A stretch of DNA of 64,000 nt from Planctomycetota bacterium. Lineage in GTDB: Bacteria; Planctomycetota; Phycisphaerae; Tepidisphaerales; Tepidisphaeraceae. The DNA lies in the NCBI GenBank assembly GCA_023417885.1, contig JAEZED010000021.1, positions 1 to 64,000 on the forward strand. The letters run 5' to 3'. The first letter of the stretch is position 1. The number at the start of each line of letters is the position of its first letter. The translations under genes and the position numbers were made by a program. This document shows positions 54,510 to 64,000 of the stretch, one piece after another. The notes beneath the pieces were generated by a model. That model was given only the letters and a program-made list of their open reading frames with translations. It had not been told where the DNA came from and ran no database searches.

Positions 54510-55733
54510 TCACTCGCGCGAGATCCGGTAGATCCGCCGCGTCTGGTCACAACTGAAGAGGATCGTGCCGTCAGGCGCCTCGGCGCAGTCCACGGGCCGC
54601 GCCAGCGGACGACTGCCGTCGTGGGTCGTCACGATCGGCCATTCGCCGAACGGCATGCCGGTCATGGGGTCGAAGAAGACCCGCGTCACCGCGTATCCCA
54701 CCGGCACGCTGCTGTTCCACGAACCGTGCTGCGCCTGGAAAAGGTCGCCCGTGTGGTCGGCGCCGAAGTGCTCGCCCGCCTTGCTGGAAAGGAACGTGAA
54801 GCCGTTCACCGCGGTGTGCGCGCCGTAGCTCCAGGCGGCGGGGATCGTCTTCTCCGCCAGCTCGTGGAGATCGTCACGATCGGCAAACTCCGGCCGCGGC
54901 GTGCGGTCGGCCATCAGGTACGGATGCCCGTAGAAGCCGCCCTCGACGAACTTGTTCAACTCGTCGGGCGGGTTGAGGTCGGTGATCGGCTGGCTTCCTC
55001 CGCCGCGCCGGCGGGAGGGGCGATCGCCGTAGGGGACGCCGAAGTTGTCCGACCCGTGGTCCGCGCCCCAGATCTCGTCGGTCAGCCGGCCGTCCTTGCC
55101 GATGCGGTGCTGGATCTCCTCGGTGTTGCGGATGCCGGTTGCGAAGACCTCGCGCTCGCCGGCGGAGCCGTTGCCGTCGTAGCGGAAGCGGTAGAGCGTT
55201 TTCCGGTCAGATTCCAGCTCCCCGGTCATGTTCGTCGGGTCGCTGACGGTGATGTAGATGTGTTCGTCGGTCACCAGGACGCCGCGATACGGGTGACCTC
55301 CGCCCGCGGGGATGCCCTCGGTGATCACGTCCTGCACCTCGTCGGCTCGCCCGTCGCCGTCGGTGTCGCGGGCACGGCGGCAATACCCCTCCTGGCTGCT
55401 CGTGTAATAGAGCCACCCCTCGTGGAAGCGCATCGTGTGGCAGTTGCTCTGGTCGGTGACGAAGTCGGCGCGCGTCTCGAAAGTTCCGTCGCCGTCGCCG
55501 TCCCGGAGGCTCTGGATCTTCCCCTGCCGCGGCATGGAGACATAGAGCTCCCCGTCGGCGCCGAACTCGATGAAGCGCGCTTCCTCCAGGTCCTCGACGA
55601 CCAGCGTCACCTTGTATCCGGGCCGAACGACGAATCCTTCGGGCACGCCCTCGCCCAGCTCGCCGCGAGTCGGGTCGGTTGGTTGCTGCGTCAGGAGGAT
55701 TCCGGAAGCGACGAGGGCGATCGAGAGGTTCAT
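54510..55733 (-). CDS. Secreted glucose/sorbosone-dehydrogenase-like beta-propeller
   Basis: Signal peptide (MNLSIALVASGILLTQQP), then the GSDH propeller pattern: LEEARFIEFGADGELYVSMP, IQSLRDGDGDGTFETRADFV, NCHTMRFHEGWLYYTSS, ARDTDGDGRADEVQDVITEG (calcium-binding-like DxDGDG), then EIWGADHGSDNFGVPYGDRP and FGADHTGDLFQAQHGSWNSS. ~407 aa. Members use PQQ or serve as binding domains; a PQQ site cannot be confirmed by eye. Divergent from the cytochrome c gene. Confidence 0.78.
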   Translation of the reverse strand: MNLSIALVASGILLTQQPTDPTRGELGEGVPEGFVVRPGYKVTLVVEDLEEARFIEFGADGELYVSMPRQGKIQSLRDGDGDGTFETRADFVTDQSNCHTMRFHEGWLYYTSSQEGYCRRARDTDGDGRADEVQDVITEGIPAGGGHPYRGVLVTDEHIYITVSDPTNMTGELESDRKTLYRFRYDGNGSAGEREVFATGIRNTEEIQHRIGKDGRLTDEIWGADHGSDNFGVPYGDRPSRRRGGGSQPITDLNPPDELNKFVEGGFYGHPYLMADRTPRPEFADRDDLHELAEKTIPAAWSYGAHTAVNGFTFLSSKAGEHFGADHTGDLFQAQHGSWNSSVPVGYAVTRVFFDPMTGMPFGEWPIVTTHDGSRPLARPVDCAEAPDGTILFSCDQTRRIYRISRE

Positions 55734-55825
55734 GGCATGGATCGTACGCGAGGAACGCCCTTTTTCGCGACTGGTCGGTCCACCTCCCGACCAGGCGCCG
55801 CCGTCGGCGGGAACTACCATCCTTC

Positions 55826-56422
55826 ATGATCCGGCGCGCCCTACCCCTGCTGTCGATGGCTCTGCCGGCAACGGGCCTGCTCCTCGCCTCGGCCGGGCAG
55901 CCGACGACAGGCCCCACCACCGCCCCGGCGGGGGAGTTGCCGCCTGAGCAACTGGACCGGGCGCGTCGGCCGATCAGCTACTTCAACGACCGCTGTGGCT
56001 CCTGCCACGGCAACTACGGCGAGTTCTGGGGAGAGGGCTTCGCGGCGGAGCTGGATGACCATGAACTGCGCGACATCGTGGACGAGATGGCGGCCGGGCC
56101 CGCCCAGGCGCCGCTCGAGGGGGCGGCGCTCGATGTGCAGATCGCCTATCACCGCAGCCTCGTGAACGGCCGGCCGTTCATCACCGCCTACCTGCACGAG
56201 GGCTCACTGCGCGGCGAGGTGACGCCCGGCAGCCGCGTCGCGCTCATCATCGACGGCAAGGAGCAGCCCGCCACCGTCGAGAAGCACACATGGCGCAGCA
56301 ACGCCGCAAAGGCGACGGCCGTCCGTGCGACGAAAGGGAAGGAGACGACGGAGCTGAAGCTCGATGCAACCCGGGGTTCCGCCGTGGCGCACTCCCACGC
56401 CGCCAAACCCTCCGGCGAGTGA
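55826..56422 (+). CDS. Secreted monoheme c-type cytochrome
   Basis: Signal peptide (RRALPLLSMALPATGLLLAS), a Pro/Thr linker, then SYFNDRCGSCHGNYGEFWGE with the heme motif CxxCH, then DDHELRDIVDEMAAGPAQAP (Met in DEMAAGP may be the axial ligand). The C-terminal half (VTPGSRVALIIDGKEQPATV) looks like a beta-domain. ~198 aa. Divergent from the GSDH-like gene, so it may take its electrons; that is inference. Confidence 0.78.
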   Translation: MIRRALPLLSMALPATGLLLASAGQPTTGPTTAPAGELPPEQLDRARRPISYFNDRCGSCHGNYGEFWGEGFAAELDDHELRDIVDEMAAGPAQAPLEGAALDVQIAYHRSLVNGRPFITAYLHEGSLRGEVTPGSRVALIIDGKEQPATVEKHTWRSNAAKATAVRATKGKETTELKLDATRGSAVAHSHAAKPSGE

Positions 56423-56501
56423 CCGCGCGTTCCGGGCCGGGACGTTCCGAGGCATCGCCCGGCGCTGCCGAACGCCGGGTGGACGGCTACAGTCGCAGGC
56501 C

Positions 56502-57015
56502 ATGGCGGAGCCGACGGCCACTTCGTCAACCCCCGTCGCCACGACCGAGCGGCGGACGCTTCGATTCGACACGTTCGACGAGGTGATCGCCGACGTGCGC
56601 CAGCTCGAACTGGGGTACACGCGCCTGGGCAACTGGACGCTCGCCCAGGCGAGCGACCACCTGGCGAAGTTCATGCGGTTCAGCCTCGAGGGCTTTCCCG
56701 GCCGCCGGCTCCCCCGACCAATCTCGGCGGTGCTGCGACGCGTCATTCTCACGCCCGCCAAGCTCGATCGGTCGATGCCGGCGGGCCTGCGCACCGCCGG
56801 CTTCCTCGTCCCGGCGCCGCCGGCGGAAGGCGAGGATGCCAAGCGTGCGGATCACGACGCTGCGGCGCGGCTGGTGGAAATGTGCCGTCGCGTGAAGCAC
56901 CACGGCGGGGAGTTCTTCCCGAGCCCGATCTTCGGCAATCTCACGCCGGCGACCTGGCGGCTTGTGCACCTGCGCCATTGCGAGCTTCACCTGAGTTTCC
57001 TGGTTCCGACGAGCG

Positions 57016-57026
<11 letters not shown>
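56502..57026 (+). CDS. DUF1569/DinB-like protein
   Basis: RTLRFDTFDEVIADVRQLEL, LGNWTLAQASDHLAKFMRFS LEGFPGRRLP, then GEFFPSPIFGNLTPATWRLV HLRHCELHLSFLVP match the DUF1569 family of DinB-like four-helix proteins common in Planctomycetota, with candidate metal His residues (SDHLAK, HLRHCELHLS). 174 aa. Function unknown. Overlaps ppk1 by 11 nt (convergent). Confidence 0.75.
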
Positions 57027-59199
<2,173 letters not shown>

Positions 59200-59409
59200 G
59201 GTCTCGCTCTGCCCATCCTAATCGCCCGATGGAGGCCTGAATGTTAAGGATGGATTGCGCCGGGCCCGCGCAAGAGAGCGCCGGCCCACGGTGGCGCGGA
59301 TCCGGTGGAATATCGGATGTCCGCGCGACCGGGCCGGCGTCGGATGGTCGTCGGTTGTATGCTCGCCCGCATGCGCGGACGGGAAGGCCGGGGCCGTCTG
59401 CAAACGCCT

Positions 59410-59484
59410 TTAGCGCTTGCGACGATCGCGACGGGCCTTGCGCTTCTTGCTGCCGACCTTGCGGCGGCGTCGCGGCTTGGGCAT
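59410..59484 (-). CDS. 24-residue highly basic protein, probably ribosome-associated
   Basis: AAAGGAG sits 5 nt before ATG 59484. The peptide begins MPKPRRRRKVGSKKRK and ends RRDRRKR then TAA; 15 of its 24 residues are Lys or Arg. This is the style of the tiny ribosomal proteins (bTHX, AURKAIP1/COX24-domain). Too short for usual gene callers. The perfect ribosome binding site and composition make it real in my view; the exact family is uncertain. Confidence 0.7.
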   Translation of the reverse strand: MPKPRRRRKVGSKKRKARRDRRKR

Positions 59485-59771
59485 GTCAACTCCTTTCAGG
59501 GTCCTCTGGGCGTCGATGCGGGAGTTCGCCGGGAGCAATGCTCACCGCTTCCGGCCACTGCGATGCAGCGCCGGGCGACCGGGCGGTCTCTGCAACGGGT
59601 CGGGCAGCGAGCATAGACGCACCACGCCTGCTCGTCCACCTCGGCTTGACCCTCCCGCACGCGCCGCGAACAATGACAGCCCGCTTCGATCCGATGCCGT
59701 CCAAAAGGCGTAAGAGTGTCGGCAGGGCGGCGTTGCGACGGGCCGCGGCGGACACTGATTCGTCACGCGAG
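59485..59771. other. Gap between the basic protein and tRNA-Thr
   Basis: About 290 bp that must contain the two divergent promoters. No repeat, hairpin or ORF with a ribosome binding site was seen. Confidence 0.4.
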
Positions 59772-59843
59772 GCCGGAATAGCTCAACGGCAGAGCACCGC
59801 TTTCGTAAAGCGGGGGTTGTGGGTTCAAATCCCACTTCCGGCT
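59772..59843 (+). tRNA. tRNA-Thr (anticodon CGT)
   Basis: Full cloverleaf: acceptor GCCGGAA / TTCCGGC, D-arm GCTC-AACGGCA-GAGC, anticodon arm CCGCT-TTCGTAA-AGCGG giving CGT, variable loop GGGTT, T-arm GTGGG-TTCAAAT-CCCAC, discriminator T. CCA is not encoded. It reads ACG codons. An integrase gene follows 127 bp downstream, so the 3' end of the tRNA is the likely integration site; the gene itself is intact. Confidence 0.95.
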
Positions 59844-59916
59844 TTCCTCGAAAACCAGCCGAAAGCTTGCAGAAGCGTTCCGCCGGCGCGTGCCGGTGCG
59901 CGGCCTGGGGCACTGA

Positions 59917-59946
59917 GCCAAAACGGTACTCTACCGTTTTACGGCT
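59917..59946. other. Inverted repeat upstream of the integrase
   Basis: AAACGGTA-CTC-TACCGTTT, perfect 8-bp arms, with outer AGCC/GGCT pairing across an imperfect step. It could be a terminator for the tRNA transcript or an operator for the integrase. Confidence 0.55.
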
Positions 59947-59970
59947 CGCGCCCCGGTAGGAGCGCACGCC

Positions 59971-61200
59971 ATGCCCAAGCTGCGGAACCGCCTGCCCAAG
60001 CTGCGCCTCCACAAGGCGAGCGGCCGGGCCGTCGTCACCCTCAACGGCCAGGATCACTACCTGGGCGCCTTCGGATCCCCGGAGGCGCAGCACGCGTACG
60101 ACCGGGCCATCTCGGAGTGGCTCGCGCGGGGGCGCCGCCGGCCCGATGAACGCGCGGCCGTCGTCCTGGTGAAGCACGTCGCCGGCGCGTTCGAGCGCCA
60201 CGCTGAGCAGGTGCACCGCCGGCCGGACGGCCAGCCCGGTACCAGGCTCACCCACATCAAGCCGACGATGCGGATCCTCCGCCAGCTCTACGGCCAGCTC
60301 CCTGCCGGCGACTTCGGGCCGAAGCGCCTCAAGGCCTTCCGGGAGCACCTGGTGGAGCGGGGCCTGGTGCGCGGCACGGTGAACGACCACACGCGCATCG
60401 TCGTCCAGGCCTTCCGTCATGCCGTGGGGGAGGAGCTGATCCCGCCGGCGATCTGGGAGGCGCTGCGATCGGTCGAGGGCCTGCGCAAGGGGAGGACGTC
60501 GGCGCCGGACAATCCGCCGGTGACCGCGGTCGCGCCGGCGCACGTCCGCCAGGTTCTCCCCAGGCTCTCCCCGACCGTCGCCGCGATGGTGGAGATCCAG
60601 ATGCTCACCGGCATGCGCCCGGGCGAGCTGGTCATCATGCGCGGGGCCGACCTGGACACCACCGGGCGCGTCTGGATCTACCGGCCGGCGGCGCACAAGA
60701 ACAGCCACCGCGGCCACGACCGCGCCGTCGCGATCGGGCCGCGGGCCCAGGCTCTCATCCGGCCCTTCCTGCGACCCGACCTGTCGGCCTACCTCTTCTC
60801 GCCGGCGGAGGCGGAGCGGGAGCGCCGCGAGCTGCTGCACGCGCAGCGGGTGACGCCGGCGACGGTCGGAAACCGGCCGGGCACCAACCGCCGCGAGCTG
60901 CCGATGAAGCGCCCCGGCCGGCACTACACGCCGGGGAGCTACCGGCGGGCGGTTCACAACGCCTGCGACGCGGCGTTTCCGCCGCCGCCAGGGCTCCCGC
61001 CGGAGGAAATCCAGGCCTGGACACGGGCGCACCGCTTCTCGCCCGCCAGGCTGCGTCACACGGCCGCTACGGAGATCCGCAAGGGGTTCGGCCTGGACGC
61101 CGCCCAGGTCGTCCTGGGGCACCAGCACGCGAAGACGACGGAGATCTACGCGGAGAAGAATCTCGCCGTCGCCGTCCGCGTCATGGAGCAGATCGGCTAG
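59971..61200 (+). CDS. int: Tyrosine-type site-specific integrase
   Basis: Tyrosine recombinase. N-terminal arm-binding-like part (LHKASGRAVVTLNGQDHYLG), core-binding helices (~60-170), catalytic domain with Arg in EIQMLTGMRPGELVIMRG, Arg-His in SPARLRHTAATEIRKGFGL, His in VVLGHQHAKTTEIYAEKN and Tyr in the same stretch. ~409 aa. An insert of ~50 residues (ERRELLHAQRVTPATVGNRP) separates the halves of the catalytic domain, as in many planctomycete integrases. Overlaps the repressor by 4 nt (convergent). Confidence 0.9.
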   Translation: MPKLRNRLPKLRLHKASGRAVVTLNGQDHYLGAFGSPEAQHAYDRAISEWLARGRRRPDERAAVVLVKHVAGAFERHAEQVHRRPDGQPGTRLTHIKPTMRILRQLYGQLPAGDFGPKRLKAFREHLVERGLVRGTVNDHTRIVVQAFRHAVGEELIPPAIWEALRSVEGLRKGRTSAPDNPPVTAVAPAHVRQVLPRLSPTVAAMVEIQMLTGMRPGELVIMRGADLDTTGRVWIYRPAAHKNSHRGHDRAVAIGPRAQALIRPFLRPDLSAYLFSPAEAERERRELLHAQRVTPATVGNRPGTNRRELPMKRPGRHYTPGSYRRAVHNACDAAFPPPPGLPPEEIQAWTRAHRFSPARLRHTAATEIRKGFGLDAAQVVLGHQHAKTTEIYAEKNLAVAVRVMEQIG

Positions 61201-61691
61201 CCGCGGGGAGCCCGCGGGGGTCGCAGGCCGGCAAGTGCCGCCTTGAGGATGAGCTTCGTCAGCCGTTCCTTATCCCCGTCATAGCCCTCGAGTAGCCGCC
61301 GCGCCACATCAGCGTCTTTCACAAGGCGAGTGACGGTTTCCTCCGCACCATCGAGTTCGATCATGACGCGGACGAATTGCTCCGGCGACATGTCGGCCTG
61401 CTCCAGGCCTGCGCGCCGGCGATCCGCCTCCATCTGCGCGTGGAGCTCGTCGAGCTCCTCTCCCGTGAGACGGCGCAGCAAGTCGCGAGGCTGGAGGCCA
61501 ACGGCCGCGGCGATGCGCGTCAGCACGTCCAGCGTCAGGTTGGGGCTTCTCCCCGATTCAATGCGGTACCAGCGCTCGTGTGACTTGAAGCCTGCCAGTA
61601 TCGCGGCCTGCTTCATGGATAGCCGCCTCCTGAGTCGCTCCTCTCTGAGCCTCGCCGTATTGAGGATGATGGGAGATCGTCGCTTGGCCAC
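61197..61691 (-). CDS. XRE-family (CI-like) repressor
   Basis: N-terminal HTH_3 domain: LREERLRRRLSMKQAAILAG, FKSHERWYRIESGRSPNLTL, VLTRIAAAVGLQPRDLLRRL. The C-terminal ~80 residues are helical and lack a Ser/Lys LexA-type peptidase, so induction is not by self-cleavage. 164 aa. Positioned to control the rightward operon from the 61692-61849 interval. Confidence 0.82.
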   Translation of the reverse strand: MAKRRSPIILNTARLREERLRRRLSMKQAAILAGFKSHERWYRIESGRSPNLTLDVLTRIAAAVGLQPRDLLRRLTGEELDELHAQMEADRRRAGLEQADMSPEQFVRVMIELDGAEETVTRLVKDADVARRLLEGYDGDKERLTKLILKAALAGLRPPRAPRG

Positions 61692-61849
61692 TTGCCGTTC
61701 TTGAACGCTTTTGGTCTAATACCTCTCGTCACCCAAAGACGCGGGCCGCCACAGGGGCGGCCGGCGTCATGGGTAAAAAAAGTTCGCCCGCCGCCGGCAG
61801 TTCTTCGCGGGACACGCCGGTACGACGGGCAAGACTCAGGAGCTCCATC

Positions 61850-62167
61850 ATGCCACAGGAAACGGCTGAGAGCAAGGGCGTTCCCACGCCCGCGCTTGTC
61901 CTACCGGATGACGTTCGGATCGCTGTCGAGCTGGCCTTCGGCGCCAGCGTTCTCGCCGCCCGGGTCGCCGCCGAGCAGGCCCGGGAGTCCAGGGCCCGCG
62001 CGGACGTGGCCGACTCCCTCGAGGAGGCCTGGGACGCCATCGGGAAAGCGGCCGACATCCTCTGGCACGCCGCCGGCCAGCACGCCTTCGACCGCGCCTG
62101 GGACGAATGGCGGGCGGCCCGTAGTGGCAGCACAACTCATGACACCCGATCCGTAAGGAGGAGGTAG
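61850..62167 (+). CDS. Hypothetical protein, first gene of the element operon
   Basis: AGGAG 7 nt before ATG 61850 decides the start; the open frame reaches back to 61769 without a binding site. 105 residues, Ala-rich and helical (VRIAVELAFGASVLAARVAA, DSLEEAWDAIGKAADILWHA). No family recognised. Its stop shares a base with the next GTG. Confidence 0.65.
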   Translation: MPQETAESKGVPTPALVLPDDVRIAVELAFGASVLAARVAAEQARESRARADVADSLEEAWDAIGKAADILWHAAGQHAFDRAWDEWRAARSGSTTHDTRSVRRR

Positions 62168-62469
62168 TGGCCGTGCCCATGCCAGAACCAAACCACCCCA
62201 GCAACCAGGCACTGATCTCGCTCGCCGAGGCGGCGAAGCTGCCTGAGCTCCAGGTGAACGGCCGTGCGCCCTGCATCCGGACGCTGTTCCGGTACTGCAC
62301 GCGCGGCCGCTCCGGGGGCATCCGCCTCCGGACGGTGGTCGTGGGCCGTCACCGCGCCACCTGTCGGAAGTGGGTGCGCGAGTTCGTCCAGGCGGTGACC
62401 GACTACCGCAACCGGCAATGCGACACCTTCGGCGCGGCAGCGCCTGACGAGGAGTACGCCACCCGATGA
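62167..62469 (+). CDS. DUF1580-like small DNA-binding protein
   Basis: AGGAGG 5 nt before GTG 62167. The core LISLAEAAKLPEL...PCIRTLFRYCTRG...GIRLRTVVVGRHRATCRKW fits the DUF1580 family, small helix-turn-helix proteins found in planctomycete mobile elements and possibly excisionase-like. 100 aa. Overlaps its neighbours on both sides. Confidence 0.65.
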   Translation: MAVPMPEPNHPSNQALISLAEAAKLPELQVNGRAPCIRTLFRYCTRGRSGGIRLRTVVVGRHRATCRKWVREFVQAVTDYRNRQCDTFGAAAPDEEYATR

Positions 62470-62693
62470 GCGAACCCGATCCACCATCACCGGCGCCGCC
62501 GCCAAACCCGAGGATGCTGCGGGCTTTCAGCCAGGTCAGCTCGGAGGACCTGGCGAGCTTCGAGCGCGGCGATCATCTTCCCGGCAATCTCGCCGGGCTG
62601 GGGGCCAGGCCGGGGGCGACGGTCGCGGCGAAGGGCACATCCTTCATCCACCACATCCTCGCCAGGAACGCCAGGCGCAAGGGGAAACCATGA
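62466..62693 (+). CDS. Hypothetical phage-like protein
   Basis: 75 residues with a Pro-rich start (PDPPSPAPPPNPRMLRAFSQ) and basic end (HHILARNARRKGKP). No family recognised. ATGA overlaps with the genes before and after show it belongs to the operon. Confidence 0.55.
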   Translation: MSEPDPPSPAPPPNPRMLRAFSQVSSEDLASFERGDHLPGNLAGLGARPGATVAAKGTSFIHHILARNARRKGKP

Positions 62694-63334
62694 GCGACCC
62701 AACGTTCGAACGCCGTCACGTCACGCTCCAGGATGCGCCCCTCGAGCTCCGTGCGGAGCGAGGGGCGCGGACGCTCTCCGGGTACGCCGCGGTGTTCGAC
62801 ACCCGCAGCGCCGACCTGGGCGGGTTCGTCGAGCAGATCCGCCGGGGCGCCTTCGCCAGCAGCCTCAAGAGCGGCAAGGACATCCGCGCCCTGGTGGACC
62901 ACGAAACGCGCCTGCTGCTGGGCCGCACGACGACGAAGACGCTCAGCCTGAAGGAGGATCGCAAGGGCCTGGCGTTCACCGTCAAGCTCCCGCGCACCAG
63001 CTACGCGGATGACCTCCTCGAGCTCGTCCGCCGCGGCGACGTCGCCGGCATGAGCTTCGGCTTCACGGCCCTGGCGGAGGAGTGGGACATGGAGGGGGAG
63101 ATCGTCGTCAGGACGCTCACCAACATCGACCTCGGGGAGATCACGGTCACCAGCATCCCGGCCTACTCGGGGACGAGCGTTTCCGAGCGCAGCCTGGTGT
63201 CGGCATCCGCGGCCGCGGCGGCGCGTCGGCTCGCCGGCGGCCTTGAGCACCACGAGCTGGACGTGGCGATCGCGGAGCTGGAGCTGAAGACGGATCCCGC
63301 GTTCCTCTCGACGAGGGAGGAGGCCGCCCCGTGA
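62690..63334 (+). CDS. HK97-family prohead protease
   Basis: Capsid maturation serine protease (U35 type). GARTLSGYAAVFDTRSADLG, then EQIRRGAFASSLKSGKDIRA, the His region LVDHETRLLLGRTTTKTLSL, KGLAFTVKLPRTSYADDLLE and the Ser region GDVAGMSFGFTALAEEW, then ITVTSIPAYSGTSVSERSLV. 214 aa, close to typical. Normally sits between portal and major capsid genes; here it is preceded by small regulators, so portal/capsid should lie beyond the window or be missing. Confidence 0.88.
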   Translation: MSDPTFERRHVTLQDAPLELRAERGARTLSGYAAVFDTRSADLGGFVEQIRRGAFASSLKSGKDIRALVDHETRLLLGRTTTKTLSLKEDRKGLAFTVKLPRTSYADDLLELVRRGDVAGMSFGFTALAEEWDMEGEIVVRTLTNIDLGEITVTSIPAYSGTSVSERSLVSASAAAAARRLAGGLEHHELDVAIAELELKTDPAFLSTREEAAP

Positions 63335-63762
63335 CGCTCACCGATGCCGTCGTGAAGTCCCGCCATGAAGTGGCGGGCGCCCTCTGGCACCTCAGCCGCG
63401 TGATGCGGCTGGAGGCGCGGGGTCGAAGCCCGACGCGCCTGGCGCTCGCCGGCCGTCAGCTCGCCGCGCAGCTCCAGGAGATCGCGGACGCACTCCATGG
63501 CGCGCCTGAGCAATTCGAGGGTGAGGACGTGGACCACATCCAGCGCGCCGCCGACCGGATGCTGGAGTCGATGTCGGCGGCCCTGAACACTGAGATCCCG
63601 GCGGTGGTGCGGACGGAGCTGGCGCGGGATCTCGCCGTCGCCGCGGTGGTCGAAGTCCGCCTGGTGACGCATCGCCTCCTGAGTCAGTTCCCCCACGCGG
63701 AGATCTGCCACCGCGACCTCCTTCCCCCTGGTGACGACTGTGCCCAGAAAGTCCCACGCTAA
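63331..63762 (+). CDS. Hypothetical helical protein
   Basis: 143 residues from GTG 63331, overlapping the protease stop by 4 nt. Helical throughout (EVAGALWHLSRVMRLEARGR, RLALAGRQLAAQLQEIADAL). No family recognised. The last 23 nt overlap the next gene. Confidence 0.6.
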   Translation: MTLTDAVVKSRHEVAGALWHLSRVMRLEARGRSPTRLALAGRQLAAQLQEIADALHGAPEQFEGEDVDHIQRAADRMLESMSAALNTEIPAVVRTELARDLAVAAVVEVRLVTHRLLSQFPHAEICHRDLLPPGDDCAQKVPR

Positions 63763-64000
63763 CGACAAGCCCAGCAACCTCACTCGAGCGGTCAACCTGA
63801 TTCGATCTGGTGCGCTCAAAGAGATGAAGCGCCACGGAACCGCCCTGGCGGTGTGGTGGGTGTATTGGCTACATGCCGACGCCAGGACAGGAGAATCGTT
63901 CCCGGGCGCGAAGGCTTTCAGGGAAGAGCTGGGGATGGAACTGGAGCAGGTCTACAAGCCCCGCCAGTGGCTCACCGCGAACGGGTACCTGGAGCTGGTG
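63740..64000 (+). CDS. Helix-turn-helix protein, 3' incomplete
   Basis: GTG 63740 opens a frame that runs to the window edge (87 codons). AVWWVYWLHADARTGESFPG AKAFREELGMELEQVYKPRQ, then WLTANGYLEL is the shape of a winged helix in phage replication initiators or transcription regulators (a gapped HTH_36-like pattern). Truncated by the window; function tentative. Confidence 0.5.
   Translation, partial: MPRKSHANDKPSNLTRAVNLIRSGALKEMKRHGTALAVWWVYWLHADARTGESFPGAKAFREELGMELEQVYKPRQWLTANGYLELV

Larger units (their letters stand above)
59844..64000 (+). mobile_element. Left end of an integrative, phage-like element at tRNA-Thr
   Basis: A tyrosine integrase directly downstream of a tRNA, a convergent CI-like repressor, then six tightly overlapping small genes including a DUF1580-like protein and a HK97 prohead protease, continuing off the window. 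The left attachment core is expected to overlap the tRNA 3' end (GTTCAAATCCCACTTCCGGC); the right copy is outside the window, so the element length is unknown. Confidence 0.8.

Overview
The window looks like a chromosome fragment of a high-GC Planctomycetota bacterium, most likely of the Phycisphaerae or a relative (inference). The reasons are strong G+C coding bias; two prepilin-type proteins; three secreted proteins with PEP-CTERM-like C-termini; a TIGR03067-type protein; a DUF1580-like protein in the mobile element; and diderm envelope genes (porin, Mla lipid transport, Kdo transferase, GT9 transferase). No rRNA is present, so the assignment rests on gene families.

Layout. 1-1201: the 3' part of a carbon-starvation permease (cstA) behind a poly-G edge that looks like a contig end; a 26-bp-arm palindrome sits inside the reading frame. 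1602-6896: histidine kinase, OprP/O-like porin, baeRF protein, PHA-system protein and a lipoprotein. 7266-10974: GH172 protein, metallophosphatase and L-2-hydroxyglutarate oxidase. 11099-13588: an accessory, lower-GC block with a membrane gene split by an amber stop, a small Cys-rich secreted ORF split by an ochre stop, a coupled secreted protein and a prepilin. 13808-19131: rpmE, an mlaEFD operon, a TMEM175-like channel, a STAS protein and a lipoprotein. 19210-31886: Kdo transferase, a poly-Gln secreted protein, metabolic enzymes (hisI, yidD, cysS), glycosyltransferase, hydrolases and a GH32/43-like propeller enzyme. 31997-33747: a methyltransferase whose 3' end is duplicated on the far side of two small genes. 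33783-39653: HAD phosphatase, PIG-L deacetylase, a lone PD-(D/E)XK nuclease, a PEP-CTERM protein, an array of 21-bp dyad repeats, a prepilin, a peroxiredoxin-like protein and nadD. 39765-40573: an 800-nt hairpin-rich non-coding region upstream of a sigma-70 gene. 41899-43454: a second Cys-rich ORF / secreted protein pair. 43418-49324: a 1968-residue protein with two FHA domains and a TM/coiled-coil/TM tail. 49743-59484: thiL-tsaE, GT9, two tandem PTPSA-tailed secreted proteins, a sugar-dehydrogenase-like propeller divergent from a cytochrome c, ppk1 and a 24-aa basic protein. 59772-64000: tRNA-Thr(CGT) followed by a tyrosine integrase, a CI-like repressor and a tightly packed phage-like operon with a HK97 prohead protease; this continues past the window edge.

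Most noteworthy: (1) two loci with the same architecture (small Cys-rich exported ORF overlapping a larger exported protein), both broken inside the signal peptide; (2) ten 21-bp units, several with a 6-4-6 dyad, spaced two helical turns apart; (3) the structured leader upstream of the sigma factor; (4) four tandem-repeat tracts whose periods are all multiples of 7 bp; (5) the FHA / co-polymerase-like giant protein. All functions are inferred from motifs read by eye; no database search was possible.
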